A stretch of DNA of 64,000 nt from Ruegeria atlantica (GTDB lineage Bacteria > Pseudomonadota > Alphaproteobacteria > Rhodobacterales > Rhodobacteraceae). Under the pieces are notes generated by a model that was given only the letters and a program-made list of their open reading frames with translations, was not told where the DNA came from and made no database searches. Shown here one piece after another: positions 10,064 to 18,071 of this stretch. The translations under genes and the position numbers were made by a program. The stretch lies in NCBI RefSeq assembly GCF_013032505.1, contig NZ_WQCG01000001.1, positions 124,001-188,000 on the forward strand. The letters are read 5' to 3'. Position 1 is the stretch's first letter. Each line of letters begins with the position of its first letter.

Positions 10064-10159
10064 AGACACCGCCTCATCTTAAATCGAACGGCTTTACCCG
10101 GGGTTTTTTTGGTCCATTTCTTGACCCGCTCCGTATCGCCTTCACTTCCCCAATTGCCT

Positions 10160-10206
10160 CCCGCGTTGTTTGTAACGGTTTCCCTCCGAACAACGCGGGT
10201 TTTTTC
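10160..10206 (+). terminator. Strong terminator with a CCCTCC-bearing loop; possible small RNA 3' end
   Basis: Arms CCCGCGTTGTT (10160-10170) and AACAACGCGGG (10189-10199) pair perfectly over 11 base pairs and are followed by seven Ts. The loop holds CCCTCC and another CCTCCC overlaps the left arm, both complementary to a Shine-Dalgarno GGAGG. A TTGACC box lies at 10121-10126. It may end the transcript of the small membrane gene, or of an independent short RNA. Confidence 0.75.
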
Positions 10207-10319
10207 AGGCGGGGGCGAGTGTCCACCCTGGCGTCGAATGCTGTGTAACTCGCCCATTAGACTTGAGGCGCGTTTCTATCGTAACGTTACAGAACGTCTT
10301 TTGCGGCAAAGGGTTAGGT

Positions 10320-10490
10320 ATGGACAACACTGTATTGTATTTCTTGGTTGGTATATTTGTCGTGGGGCTCCTGACGCTTGGATATTACTCAAAAAGCAGT
10401 GGTGCATTGATCTCGATTGTCATCGTAGTCGGCGTTTTGGGTGCAATGGTTGGATATTTTGGTGGATATTTCGGAGAACCTCCAAGGTAA
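10320..10490 (+). CDS. Very small hydrophobic protein, 56 residues
   Basis: An ATG at 10320, preceded by AAGGGTTAGGT, opens a 56-codon frame whose product is almost entirely hydrophobic, with two predicted membrane segments (about 4-20 and 26-48) and a glycine/aromatic end (GYFGGYFGEPPR). I do not recognise it. The stop codon sits inside a hairpin with arms CCTCCAA (10479-10485) and TTGGAGG (10498-10504). A ten-base palindrome, GTAACGTTAC at 10281-10290, lies 30 bases upstream. It is judged coding on composition and start signal only. Confidence 0.45.
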   Translation: MDNTVLYFLVGIFVVGLLTLGYYSKSSGALISIVIVVGVLGAMVGYFGGYFGEPPR

Positions 10491-10967
10491 GCTTCATTTG
10501 GAGGTTTCGCCGGTGCGCTTTGGCTTTGAAGCGTTTTTTCGGTACCGAAAACTGCAAAAAAAACCAGCTTCGCGGTCCGAGTGAGCGGAATGGTCGCGAA
10601 GCCGGTTAATTTCCTCCGGCTGGGTGCTGGTCGGAGGCTGGGATGCACATGTATGGGACGTGCAAGATCATCGAAACATGAAGGTGCAAGCATCGCTAGA
10701 TAACAATGGGATAGTAAAAATCTCATTCGAATAGGTGATGTATCCAAAATTATAGTATCCGTATGCTCCATTTACTTCTGAATGCACTAGATAGGACTTC
10801 CGCTTGGGTGGAACTCCGCGCTCCAGGAGCTTTAATAAGGCTTAGAGCTATGGGCTGATCCTGCAGATCGAGAAGAATCCATCCTATGATTGGGCAGGAC
10901 TGTAAAAACATCATGCTTCGCCGGTCTGGCAAGCATCTGGAACTGATAGCAATGAATAAGTAGACGG
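10491..10967. other. Intergenic stretch with no recognised gene
   Basis: These 477 bases include a minus-strand terminator (10556-10606) but no frame with convincing coding character. The right-hand part, about 10690-10960, is AT-richer than the rest of the window and lies directly behind the 3' end of the CAT-anticodon tRNA, the usual side for integration. I looked for a duplicated tRNA end or an integrase and found neither. Confidence 0.5.
10556..10606 (-). terminator. Minus-strand terminator without an assigned gene
   Basis: Read on the minus strand, ACCGGCTTCGCG (10606-10595) pairs with CGCGAAGCTGGT (10574-10563) with one mismatch, and eight Ts follow. This is a typical intrinsic terminator. 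The nearest minus-strand gene upstream is the tRNA at 10968-11044, about 360 bases away. Confidence 0.7.
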
Positions 10968-11044
10968 TGGTAGGCCCGGCAGGACTTGAACCCGCAACCA
11001 AAGCGTTATGAGCGCTCTGCTCTAACCAATTGAGCTACAGGCCC
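10968..11044 (-). tRNA. tRNA with CAT anticodon, probably Ile2 (lysidine type)
   Basis: A 77-base cloverleaf on the minus strand with anticodon CAT in the loop CTCATAA, a TTCAAGT T-loop and encoded CCA. CAT can be initiator Met, elongator Met or isoleucine-2. Acceptor pairs C4-G69 and C5-G68 are, as I recall, those read by TilS lysidine synthase in E. coli, and the stem-loop resembles ileX, so Ile2 is favoured. The first pair is G1-U72. Confidence 0.9.
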
Positions 11045-11151
11045 GCCTGAGCGCTTTGAGTACCACGGTGAACAGCCGCGTCAAGCCTGACCGTTGCAAC
11101 AAGTCGCACAATCGAATAACCCGCGCGGGAACCATACATAAGGGACTGGCC

Positions 11152-12198
11152 ATGACGACGGGCAAGAACGGAATCACCTATGCCGATGCAGGCGTTGATA
11201 TTGATGCGGGGAATGCTCTTGTCGACCGGATCAAGCCGGCCGCAAAACGCACCAACCGGTCGGGAGTAATGAGCGGGCTGGGCGGCTTTGGCGCTTTGTT
11301 CGATCTAAAGGATGCCGGATATCAGGACCCGATTCTGGTTGGGGCCACCGATGGGGTGGGTACCAAACTGCGCATTGCCATTGATACCGGTGTTGTCGAC
11401 GGTGTGGGCATCGACCTAGTCGCCATGTGCGTTAACGATCTTATCTGTCAGGGTGCTGAGCCTCTGTTTTTCCTGGATTATTTTGCAACCGGCAAGCTGG
11501 ATACTGAAACGGCCGCACGGATTATCGATGGCATTGCCGAAGGCTGTGTTCAATCCGGATGCGCTCTGATCGGTGGTGAAACCGCGGAAATGCCTGGCAT
11601 GTACCCGGATGGCGATTTCGATCTGGCCGGGTTCTCGGTCGGCGCGATGGAGCGTGGTGCGCATCTGCCGACTGGTGTTCAGGAAGGCGACGTGCTTTTG
11701 GGGCTGGCGTCGAACGGCGTGCATTCCAACGGTTATTCGCTGGTTCGCAAACTGGTCGAGATTTCGGGCCTAGGCTGGGATGCGGCCTCTCCGTTCAGCG
11801 AAGGGTCGCTGGGTGAAACGCTGCTGACACCAACGCGTTTGTACGTAAAGCCGGCGTTGCAGGCGATCCGGGCAGGGGGCGTTCATGCACTGGCCCATAT
11901 CACCGGTGGTGGTCTGACGGAAAATCTGCCGCGTGTGCTTCCCGAGGGGCAGGGCGCCGAGATTGACCTGAACGCCTGGGACCTTCCGCCCGTCTTCCGT
12001 TGGATGGCCGAAACCGGTGGAATCGTTGAGGCAGAGATGCTGAAGACGTTCAACTGCGGCATTGGCATGATCGTTGTGTGCGATGCGGATCGTGCGGATG
12101 ATCTGGCAGCGTTGCTAGCGGATGCGGGCGAGACGGTTGCACGCCTCGGGACCGTAACCGGGACCGCAGGAATGGCCTATTCGGGCACCTTGTTGTGA
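11152..12198 (+). CDS. purM: Phosphoribosylformylglycinamidine cyclo-ligase (AIR synthetase)
   Basis: The fifth step of purine synthesis: ATP-dependent ring closure of FGAM to aminoimidazole ribotide. The start at 11152 ([21 protein letters not shown]) matches the usual PurM N-terminus; an earlier in-frame start would add 32 atypical residues. The product is 348 residues, normal length. Family blocks visible are [54 protein letters not shown] and [16 protein letters not shown]. It overlaps purN by four bases (GTGA), so the two are translationally coupled. Confidence 0.97.
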   Translation: MTTGKNGITYADAGVDIDAGNALVDRIKPAAKRTNRSGVMSGLGGFGALFDLKDAGYQDPILVGATDGVGTKLRIAIDTGVVDGVGIDLVAMCVNDLICQGAEPLFFLDYFATGKLDTETAARIIDGIAEGCVQSGCALIGGETAEMPGMYPDGDFDLAGFSVGAMERGAHLPTGVQEGDVLLGLASNGVHSNGYSLVRKLVEISGLGWDAASPFSEGSLGETLLTPTRLYVKPALQAIRAGGVHALAHITGGGLTENLPRVLPEGQGAEIDLNAWDLPPVFRWMAETGGIVEAEMLKTFNCGIGMIVVCDADRADDLAALLADAGETVARLGTVTGTAGMAYSGTLL

Positions 12199-12791
12199 GC
12201 AGCAAGCGCGTCGCAATTCTGATCTCGGGCGGTGGATCGAACATGGTTTCGTTGGTCGACAGCATGACCGGCGATCATCCGGCGCGACCCTGTCTGGTTT
12301 TGTCCAACGACGCGAATGCCGGTGGCCTGACAAAGGCGGCAGAACGCGGAATCCCGACTGCGTCGGTGGATCATCGCCCGTTCAAGGGCGACCGCGAAGC
12401 GTTCGAGGCCGAGCTACTGAAGCCGCTTCTAGCGGCGCAACCTGATATCGTTTGTTTGGCTGGCTTCATGCGTGTTCTGACAGGCGATTTCGTGTCCCGT
12501 TTCCAGGGACGGATGTTGAATATTCATCCCTCACTGCTGCCGAAATACAAAGGTCTCAATACCCATTCACGTGCCATCGAAGCCGGGGACGCCGCACATG
12601 GATGTTCAGTTCATGAGGTCACTGCGGCTTTGGACGACGGTCCGATCCTTGGGCAGGCGCGGGTAAGCATTGAAGCAGGCGATACGCCCGAAGATTTGGC
12701 AGCCCGGGTGTTGGTGTGGGAACACAAACTCTACCCTGCAGTGTTGCGCCGTTACGCCAGTGGGGACCGGACTCCGGTGTTGCTGCCCTGA
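12195..12791 (+). CDS. purN: Phosphoribosylglycinamide formyltransferase
   Basis: Transfers the formyl group of 10-formyltetrahydrofolate to GAR in purine synthesis. It starts at a GTG that overlaps the purM stop (GTGA at 12195-12198). The 198-residue protein has the N-terminal [12 protein letters not shown] loop, the catalytic N-H-D set in [18 protein letters not shown] and DGPILGQA, and normal length. The purM-purN pair is the standard arrangement in many proteobacteria. Confidence 0.97.
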   Translation: MSSKRVAILISGGGSNMVSLVDSMTGDHPARPCLVLSNDANAGGLTKAAERGIPTASVDHRPFKGDREAFEAELLKPLLAAQPDIVCLAGFMRVLTGDFVSRFQGRMLNIHPSLLPKYKGLNTHSRAIEAGDAAHGCSVHEVTAALDDGPILGQARVSIEAGDTPEDLAARVLVWEHKLYPAVLRRYASGDRTPVLLP

Positions 12792-12907
12792 ACGTCTCAG
12801 GATGATTTACACGCGCGTCAAATTCAGCCTATGGTCCGCAATACGGCTGGGTACGGACCGAAACAGATAATCAGCCACACAGAACAAGAGCAAGAACAGC
12901 ACCGCGC

Positions 12908-14065
12908 ATGAAAACCCTGACAACGACGCAAGAGCTGGCCGATTTCTGCAAGGCCGCGGCGGAATACGACTATGTCACCGTAGACACCGAGTTTCTGCGC
13001 GAACGGACTTACTATTCGAAACTCTGTTTGGTGCAGCTTGCAGTTCCATCCGCCAATGAGGACAGCGCCGTTCTGGTCGACCCGTTAGCCGATGGCTTGT
13101 CGCTGGACCCGCTTTATGACCTGTTCCGCGATGAAAGCGTGGTCAAAGTGTTCCACGCCGCGCGTCAGGATCTTGAGATTTTTTGGGTTGAGGCATCCGT
13201 TTTCCCGCAGCCTTTGTTCGACACTCAAGTCGCCGCAATGGTGTGTGGTTTTGGTGAGCAGGTCGGTTACGAGACGCTGGTACGCAAGATCTGCAAACAG
13301 GGTGTCGACAAGACCTCGCGGTTTACCGACTGGTCACGGCGGCCGCTGACGGATGCGCAAAAGACATATGCGTTGGCCGATGTTACACATTTGCGGCAAA
13401 TCTATGAATATCTGGCAGCCGAGTTGAACAAGTCGCAGCGCAGCCATTGGGTGTCCGAAGAGTTACGCACCCTGACGCAACCCGGAACCTACAATATCCG
13501 TCCCGAAGATGCGTGGAAACGAGTTAAGACGCGGACAAATTCAGCCAAGTTTTTGGCTGTGGTACGCGAGCTGGCACAATTTCGCGAAGCTTACGCGCAG
13601 GAAAACAATGTTCCGCGCAGCCGGGTATTCAAAGATGACGCCCTGATCGAGCTTGCCTCGACCAAGCCCAAAACGCCTTCGGATCTTGGCGGATCGCGCC
13701 TGCTGTTGCGCGAGGCGCGTAAAGGCGCGATCGCGGATGGTATTCTGACGGCCGTGAAGCGGGGTGTAAGTTGCCCGGCTGATCAATTGCCGCAGGTCGA
13801 CAACAGCCGTGACAAGCTGAAAGTCAATCCGGCGCTGGCCGATCTGCTGCGTGTACTGCTCAAGTCAAAAACCGAAAGTTCGGGCGTAGCGGCAAAACTG
13901 ATCGCAACCAGTTCCGAACTGGACCAGTTGGCCGCAGGCGAGCGTGAACTGCCTTCGATGTCAGGATGGCGTTTTGAGGTATTTGGCGAGGATGCCCTGA
14001 AACTGTGTGACGGCAAGATCGCTCTGGCCGCCAAGGGGCAATCCGTAAAGGTTGTGTCGCTCTAG
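12908..14065 (+). CDS. rnd: Ribonuclease D
   Basis: A 385-residue 3'-5' exoribonuclease involved in tRNA 3' maturation. The N-terminal DEDD exonuclease domain shows VTVDTEFLRERTYYSKLCLVQLA (motif I near residue 21), VFHAARQDLEIF (motif II) and the YALADVTHLRQIYEYL block (motif III). HRDC-type helical regions follow from about residue 200. It is a single gene; the downstream lipoprotein is convergent with a six-base gap. Confidence 0.95.
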   Translation: MKTLTTTQELADFCKAAAEYDYVTVDTEFLRERTYYSKLCLVQLAVPSANEDSAVLVDPLADGLSLDPLYDLFRDESVVKVFHAARQDLEIFWVEASVFPQPLFDTQVAAMVCGFGEQVGYETLVRKICKQGVDKTSRFTDWSRRPLTDAQKTYALADVTHLRQIYEYLAAELNKSQRSHWVSEELRTLTQPGTYNIRPEDAWKRVKTRTNSAKFLAVVRELAQFREAYAQENNVPRSRVFKDDALIELASTKPKTPSDLGGSRLLLREARKGAIADGILTAVKRGVSCPADQLPQVDNSRDKLKVNPALADLLRVLLKSKTESSGVAAKLIATSSELDQLAAGERELPSMSGWRFEVFGEDALKLCDGKIALAAKGQSVKVVSL

Positions 14066-14071
14066 CGGCGA

Positions 14072-14596
14072 TTAACGCCGCCGGGATTCCAGCGCATTCT
14101 GTTCACCACGAACGCGAACCAGGCGAATGTTTCGCAGCTCGTCCCGGCCAACTGTTGTGGCGTCATTCACTTCGCGGGATCTTTCGGTGCCCAGGTTTGT
14201 GGCGTAACTCGGGTAGCTGACTTCGAACGTGTATTCCAGAATGCCGTTCTGTTCGTTCTCGGCGCTTTCCACGCGGACAAGACGCGCGTTATAAGCCCCC
14301 TGTCTGGCGGCCGTACCTTTGGCATAGACGATTGCCCCGGTAGCTGTCGGATCGATGCGCAGCTCGTCAACCTTGGTTATGGCAAAACCGATCACTTCTT
14401 TCTCGGGCCGTGAAAACAGTCCGGGACCGTCGCGGCCCTCTGGCACCAGAGCATCGGCATCGTTTGCGGACACCTCGACAGGGGCGGGTGTACTGGACCC
14501 GAACCAATTGGTCGGATTCACCCGCGACTCGCTCCAGCCGCTGCAGGCGGCCAGTGCCAGAGTGCTAACCAATAGAAGAGGTGTTGATTTTTTCAT
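14072..14596 (-). CDS. Putative lipoprotein of unknown function
   Basis: A 174-residue protein beginning with a lysine pair, a hydrophobic core and the lipobox LAAC (C18), so it should be lipidated and anchored to a membrane. The rest is soluble, with an alternating beta-like pattern (RLVRVESAENEQNGILEYTFEVSYP). I do not recognise a named domain. It is divergent from sufE, with about 140 bases between the two starts. Confidence 0.75.
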   Translation of the reverse strand: MKKSTPLLLVSTLALAACSGWSESRVNPTNWFGSSTPAPVEVSANDADALVPEGRDGPGLFSRPEKEVIGFAITKVDELRIDPTATGAIVYAKGTAARQGAYNARLVRVESAENEQNGILEYTFEVSYPSYATNLGTERSREVNDATTVGRDELRNIRLVRVRGEQNALESRRR

Positions 14597-14735
14597 GGTC
14601 CCAAAGCCCAGAGAAGTAATTTGAGCAATGGGTTATCGCAAAATCCGAACTTTGAAAACCCACGCCGGGGCTGGACAGGTGCCCAACGGAGGCATAGGTC
14701 ACAATTGTGATCGCAACAAAAAGGACCACACCGAA

Positions 14736-15146
14736 ATGGCAACGCCCGCCTTTGAGGAAATCGTCGAGGATTTCGAGTTTCTGGATGACTGGGAAGACCG
14801 GTATCGCCATGTCATAGATCAGGGCAAAGCGATGGAGCCGCTGGACGATGCGTTCAAAGTGCCCGCCACAAAGGTGCATGGGTGTGCCAGTCAGGTGTGG
14901 CTGCAGCCCACGATCGAGGGCGACGTTTTCCGTTTCGACGGCGATAGCGACGCGTTGATCGTGCGCGGGCTGATTGCGGTGCTGCGGTCTTTGTACAACG
15001 GATTGCCCGTCGCCGAGGTTCCTAAGGTCGATGCCGGGGGCGAGTTGGCGCGCCTTGGGTTGAACGATCACCTGTCGGCACAACGGTCCAATGGCCTGCG
15101 GTCGATGATCGAACGTATCCGTGAGGTCGCGCAGGAAAACGCCTGA
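14736..15146 (+). CDS. sufE: SufE-family sulfur acceptor protein
   Basis: SufE takes sulfane sulfur from a cysteine desulfurase and passes it to the SUF Fe-S cluster machinery. The 136-residue product has the active-site cysteine C50 in KVHGCASQVW, the FEFLDDWEDRYRHVIDQGK start block and an LRSMIERIREVA helix at the end. I chose the ATG at 14736 because the upstream in-frame extension is not conserved in character. The other suf genes are not in the window, so it stands alone here. Confidence 0.93.
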   Translation: MATPAFEEIVEDFEFLDDWEDRYRHVIDQGKAMEPLDDAFKVPATKVHGCASQVWLQPTIEGDVFRFDGDSDALIVRGLIAVLRSLYNGLPVAEVPKVDAGGELARLGLNDHLSAQRSNGLRSMIERIREVAQENA

Positions 15147-15149
15147 CGA

Positions 15150-15818
15150 TCAGGTTGTCGGTTTGCGGGTGGCCCATTCAGTCAGAGTCGATTCAAGATC
15201 ACCATAGCCGGTAAAACGCCGCTCAAACGCCAACCCCATCCGGTCGGCGCATTCTTGTGCGCGTGCCGTTAAATCCGGGTCGTCCGTCTGGGCTTGATAC
15301 ACAAGCTTGGTGTAGTTCCCGAAATACATGTCCCGCAGCTGGGGGTGACGGTCCAGACCCAGTGGTTTCCATACAAAGGCGTCGAACTGACGGGCCAGAA
15401 AATCGGTCAGGTAGAAGGCAGTTGTTTCATCGTCCCCGTGATCCTCAAAGGCCTGATTCCCTTCAAAGAAAGAGTAACAGTGCGGGCCCTTGATCATCTC
15501 GATGCCCATATCATGGCAGGCTTTCTGCAATAGCCCGCCGGTGCCACAATCGGCATAGACGACAAAGATCTGGTCAAAATCGCTGCGGTGTTTGGCAACG
15601 GCTTCTTCGACGGCCTGTGTGATCCGTTCAGGGTGAACGTGCAGTATTGCAGGCAGGCAAGTCAGGGTCATATGATCCCAGCCATTGCGTTTTTTGAGAT
15701 GCAATATTTCACGCGCCAGCGCGCCACAGGCCAATAGCAGAATGCCGCCCTGTCGAGAGTCTTCGGTATAGCCTTGTGATGTTAGGCTTGCATCATCCGG
15801 TATGTTGTTCTGCTGCAT
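15150..15818 (-). CDS. DUF1638-family protein
   Basis: A 222-residue soluble protein with the DUF1638 pattern: GGILLLACGALAREIL near the start, LPAILHVHPERI, VVYADCGTGG and the HCYSFFEG block. The ATG at 15818 has an AGGGA site eight bases upstream and is preferred over the one at 15848. From memory, DUF1638 genes tend to accompany corrinoid-dependent methyltransferase systems; biochemical function is not established to my knowledge. The corrinoid protein gene lies 1.3 kb upstream on the same strand, separated by the Hint gene and a terminator. Conserved cysteines and histidines suggest a metal or corrinoid-related role, which is inference. Confidence 0.85.
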   Translation of the reverse strand: MQQNNIPDDASLTSQGYTEDSRQGGILLLACGALAREILHLKKRNGWDHMTLTCLPAILHVHPERITQAVEEAVAKHRSDFDQIFVVYADCGTGGLLQKACHDMGIEMIKGPHCYSFFEGNQAFEDHGDDETTAFYLTDFLARQFDAFVWKPLGLDRHPQLRDMYFGNYTKLVYQAQTDDPDLTARAQECADRMGLAFERRFTGYGDLESTLTEWATRKPTT

Positions 15819-15893
15819 AGTTGCGTCCCTGAAGGATTGCAGCATCAAAGAATGAATACCGGATCAAGGCAAGCCCGGTTCCGACATCCCGTG

Positions 15894-16928
15894 TCAGGCC
15901 ACCGACGCACGCGTTTCAAAGGATTGAAGCGACGGACGAGCAGGGGGTCCATACGCGGCGATACCGTAGCTTGCCAATTCGGGGAACAGCGACAGGATTT
16001 CTTGTCTGGTGACGTCCTCAAAACTGTTCCACGCTTGGATTCCGGGGTGAAAGCTTTCACTCAGGCAGCCTTCGCCCCAGATCAATTCGTGCTGATCGAA
16101 CATCAGGTGGTAATAAGTCACAAGCCCGCCGGGTCGCATCACGATATCGCGGCCGTTGACCAGGTGCTTGGCAGGGGCCAGCGCCTCGGCGTGGCCCGTA
16201 TGCAGTTCAACACGCCAGTCGCTGATCAGCATCCTGTGTTGTTGCGAGACAATTAGATCACGCTCGTTACCAAGCGCCCCGGATTTTATCAAAACCGGAG
16301 CAAAAGCACCGGACGCGCGAACCGTTCGATTGCCGACCCATCGCAGCGTTTGCAGCCCGTGATCCAGTGTTCGAACTTTGTCGCCAGCGCGCAGGTCTTC
16401 GACGGCGATACGACCCTTCGCTGTTTCAATCAGTGTCCCCGTCGTAAAGCAGGGGACAAGATCCCATGTTTCCCGGTCACCGGTAAGGCCGGTAAAGGTA
16501 TTCCCACTCAAACTGTTAAAAGTGATTGATTGGATCGGACCGGATTCGAGTGTCGCCTGGTCGGTGTTATCCGAGAATTCAGGCATCAGGTACGTATTAC
16601 CGTTGATGTCCTGAGCTACGACCGCTGTTATGTCGGCGGTCGTCCCATCGATAAAGGTAATCGTCGCGTTGTAGATCGAGGTGCCATCAAAGGTCTGAGC
16701 AGGACCGCCATCAACCGAAAACTGCTCTGTCGGCGAGTTGTCCATGTCATAGACACCGCCGAACAAGGTTACCGGACTCCATGTGACAGCATCAGCTAGA
16801 AGCGCATCGCCTGGTCCACCGAATGTTAATCCGACTAAAGCAGAAGCGTTCTCGGCTGTGTTGTTGCCTTCTATAGTGTCAATGTCGGCAAGTACGCCAA
16901 GAGAAATGGCAGTAAATGTTGTGGGCAC
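15894..16928 (-). CDS. Hint (hedgehog/intein) domain protein
   Basis: A 344-residue protein. Residues 1-150 are acidic and beta-rich with many glycine, threonine and asparagine turns. From C160 a Hint_2-type domain follows: PCFTTGTLIETAKGRIAVEDLRAGD, then QHRMLISDW and a long tail. Hint domains can self-cleave peptide bonds through the first cysteine; in roseobacters such domains sit on presumed secreted proteins. There is no classical signal peptide, so type I secretion or a cytoplasmic role are both possible. It lies between DUF1638 (75 bases away) and the terminator of the corrinoid gene, without an obvious functional tie to either. Confidence 0.8.
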   Translation of the reverse strand: MPTTFTAISLGVLADIDTIEGNNTAENASALVGLTFGGPGDALLADAVTWSPVTLFGGVYDMDNSPTEQFSVDGGPAQTFDGTSIYNATITFIDGTTADITAVVAQDINGNTYLMPEFSDNTDQATLESGPIQSITFNSLSGNTFTGLTGDRETWDLVPCFTTGTLIETAKGRIAVEDLRAGDKVRTLDHGLQTLRWVGNRTVRASGAFAPVLIKSGALGNERDLIVSQQHRMLISDWRVELHTGHAEALAPAKHLVNGRDIVMRPGGLVTYYHLMFDQHELIWGEGCLSESFHPGIQAWNSFEDVTRQEILSLFPELASYGIAAYGPPARPSLQSFETRASVA

Positions 16929-17022
16929 TGGAACCTCGGAACTAAATTAACACTTTTTACTAAGTAAACTCTTGAGAAGTTGTAAAGACTGTTTTTTGAA
17001 CATTGGCGTTTTTGCTGCAAGA

Positions 17023-17050
17023 AAAAGGCCGCCCCCGGGGGACGGCCTTT
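17023..17050 (-). terminator. Terminator after the corrinoid protein gene
   Basis: Arms AAAGGCCG and CGGCCTTT, with an inner C-run/G-run, form a long GC-rich hairpin that ends in TTTTTC on the minus strand. It starts 22 bases past the stop of the corrinoid gene and separates it from the Hint gene. Confidence 0.85.
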
Positions 17051-17072
17051 CTTGGACAGTAATGCGGCTTAT

Positions 17073-17771
17073 TCAGCCAGCTAGTTGATTGTGCTTGCGC
17101 GAAACAAAGTCTTTGGCTGTTTCCACGGCCACCGCGGCGTCACGACAATAGGCGTCTGCGCCGATGGCTTTGCCGAATTCCTCGTTCAGAGGGGCGCCGC
17201 CGACCAGAACGATGTATTCTTCCCGCAGCCCTTGTTCGACCAATGTGTCGATGACGACTTTCATGTAGGGCATCGTTGTGGTCAGCAGGGCCGACATGCC
17301 CAAAATGTCAGGCTGTTCGGTTTCCAGTGCTTCCAGGTAGTTTTCCACCGGGTTGTTGATGCCGATATCCACGACCTCAAAGCCTGCGCCTTCCATCATC
17401 ATCGATACCAGGTTCTTGCCGATGTCGTGGATGTCGCCTTTCACGGTGCCAATAACCATCTTGCCAACGCGCGGCGCGCCGGTTTCGGCCAGCAGTGGTT
17501 TAAGGATCGTCATACCACCCTTCATGGCGTTAGCGGCCAGGAGAACCTCGGGCACGAACAGGATACCGTCGCGGAAGTCGTGGCCAACGATGGTCATGCC
17601 ACCCACCAGAGCTTTGGTCAGGATGTCATACGGTGTCCATCCGCGCTCTAGCAGGATGTTCACACCTTCCTCGATCTCTTCTTTCAGGCCGTCATAAAGA
17701 TCGTCGAACATCTGTTCAACGAGTTCGTCGTCGTTGAGTTCGGACAGGACGATGTCTTCTTCATCGGACAT
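17073..17771 (-). CDS. Corrinoid methyl-carrier protein (MttC/MtbC-like)
   Basis: A 232-residue B12-binding protein of the kind that carries a methyl group between a substrate-specific methyltransferase and a second methyltransferase. Residues 1-95 form the helical cap domain; the Rossmann-like B12 domain has the base-off signature D113-x-H115-x-x-G118 in DIHDIGKN, with SALLTT near 160 and the GGAP turn at 191-194. The ATG at 17771 with AGGGA upstream gives the usual length; further upstream the frame is open but looks non-coding. It is monocistronic, ended by the terminator at 17023-17050. The likely partner, an MttB-family protein, is 26 kb away. MetH is excluded by size. Confidence 0.9.
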   Translation of the reverse strand: MSDEEDIVLSELNDDELVEQMFDDLYDGLKEEIEEGVNILLERGWTPYDILTKALVGGMTIVGHDFRDGILFVPEVLLAANAMKGGMTILKPLLAETGAPRVGKMVIGTVKGDIHDIGKNLVSMMMEGAGFEVVDIGINNPVENYLEALETEQPDILGMSALLTTTMPYMKVVIDTLVEQGLREEYIVLVGGAPLNEEFGKAIGADAYCRDAAVAVETAKDFVSRKHNQLAG

Positions 17772-17835
17772 GGGGCATTTCCCTGTGCTGGGCGGGCCAT
17801 CGGCCCGTGGTGGCATTTTTTCCGTTTTGGCCATT

Positions 17836-17858
17836 TCGTCGCAGTTAGACTGTGACGA
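17836..17858. promoter_or_regulatory. Imperfect inverted repeat upstream of the corrinoid gene
   Basis: Arms TCGTCGCAGT and ACTGTGACGA, separated by three bases, are inverted repeats with a single mismatch. It lies 65 bases upstream of the corrinoid protein ATG, in a 300-base divergent region shared with the radical SAM gene at 18072. It could be an operator or a leader hairpin. I see no cobalamin riboswitch consensus here. Confidence 0.4.
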
Positions 17859-18071
17859 TTGCGACCTCGTCGGTTCCGGGACCGACCTATACGTCAAATT
17901 GTTTGCCATCACGATGGAATTTTCTGCAAGAACATCCTGCAATTTGTTCACAATCGGGGAAAAAAACGGTGGCCGCATTCGCGAACCGATGGAGCGGTAT
18001 GATCGGTTTTCCTTGTCGCAAGGCCATTCAGGGTTTATTAACTTCCGTATTGGAACATAACGGGAACAAAT

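Noticed and set aside
10491..11044. Integrated element at the CAT-anticodon tRNA
   Set aside because: The stretch behind the tRNA is AT-richer, but I see no integrase gene and no repeated tRNA end that would mark an attachment site.
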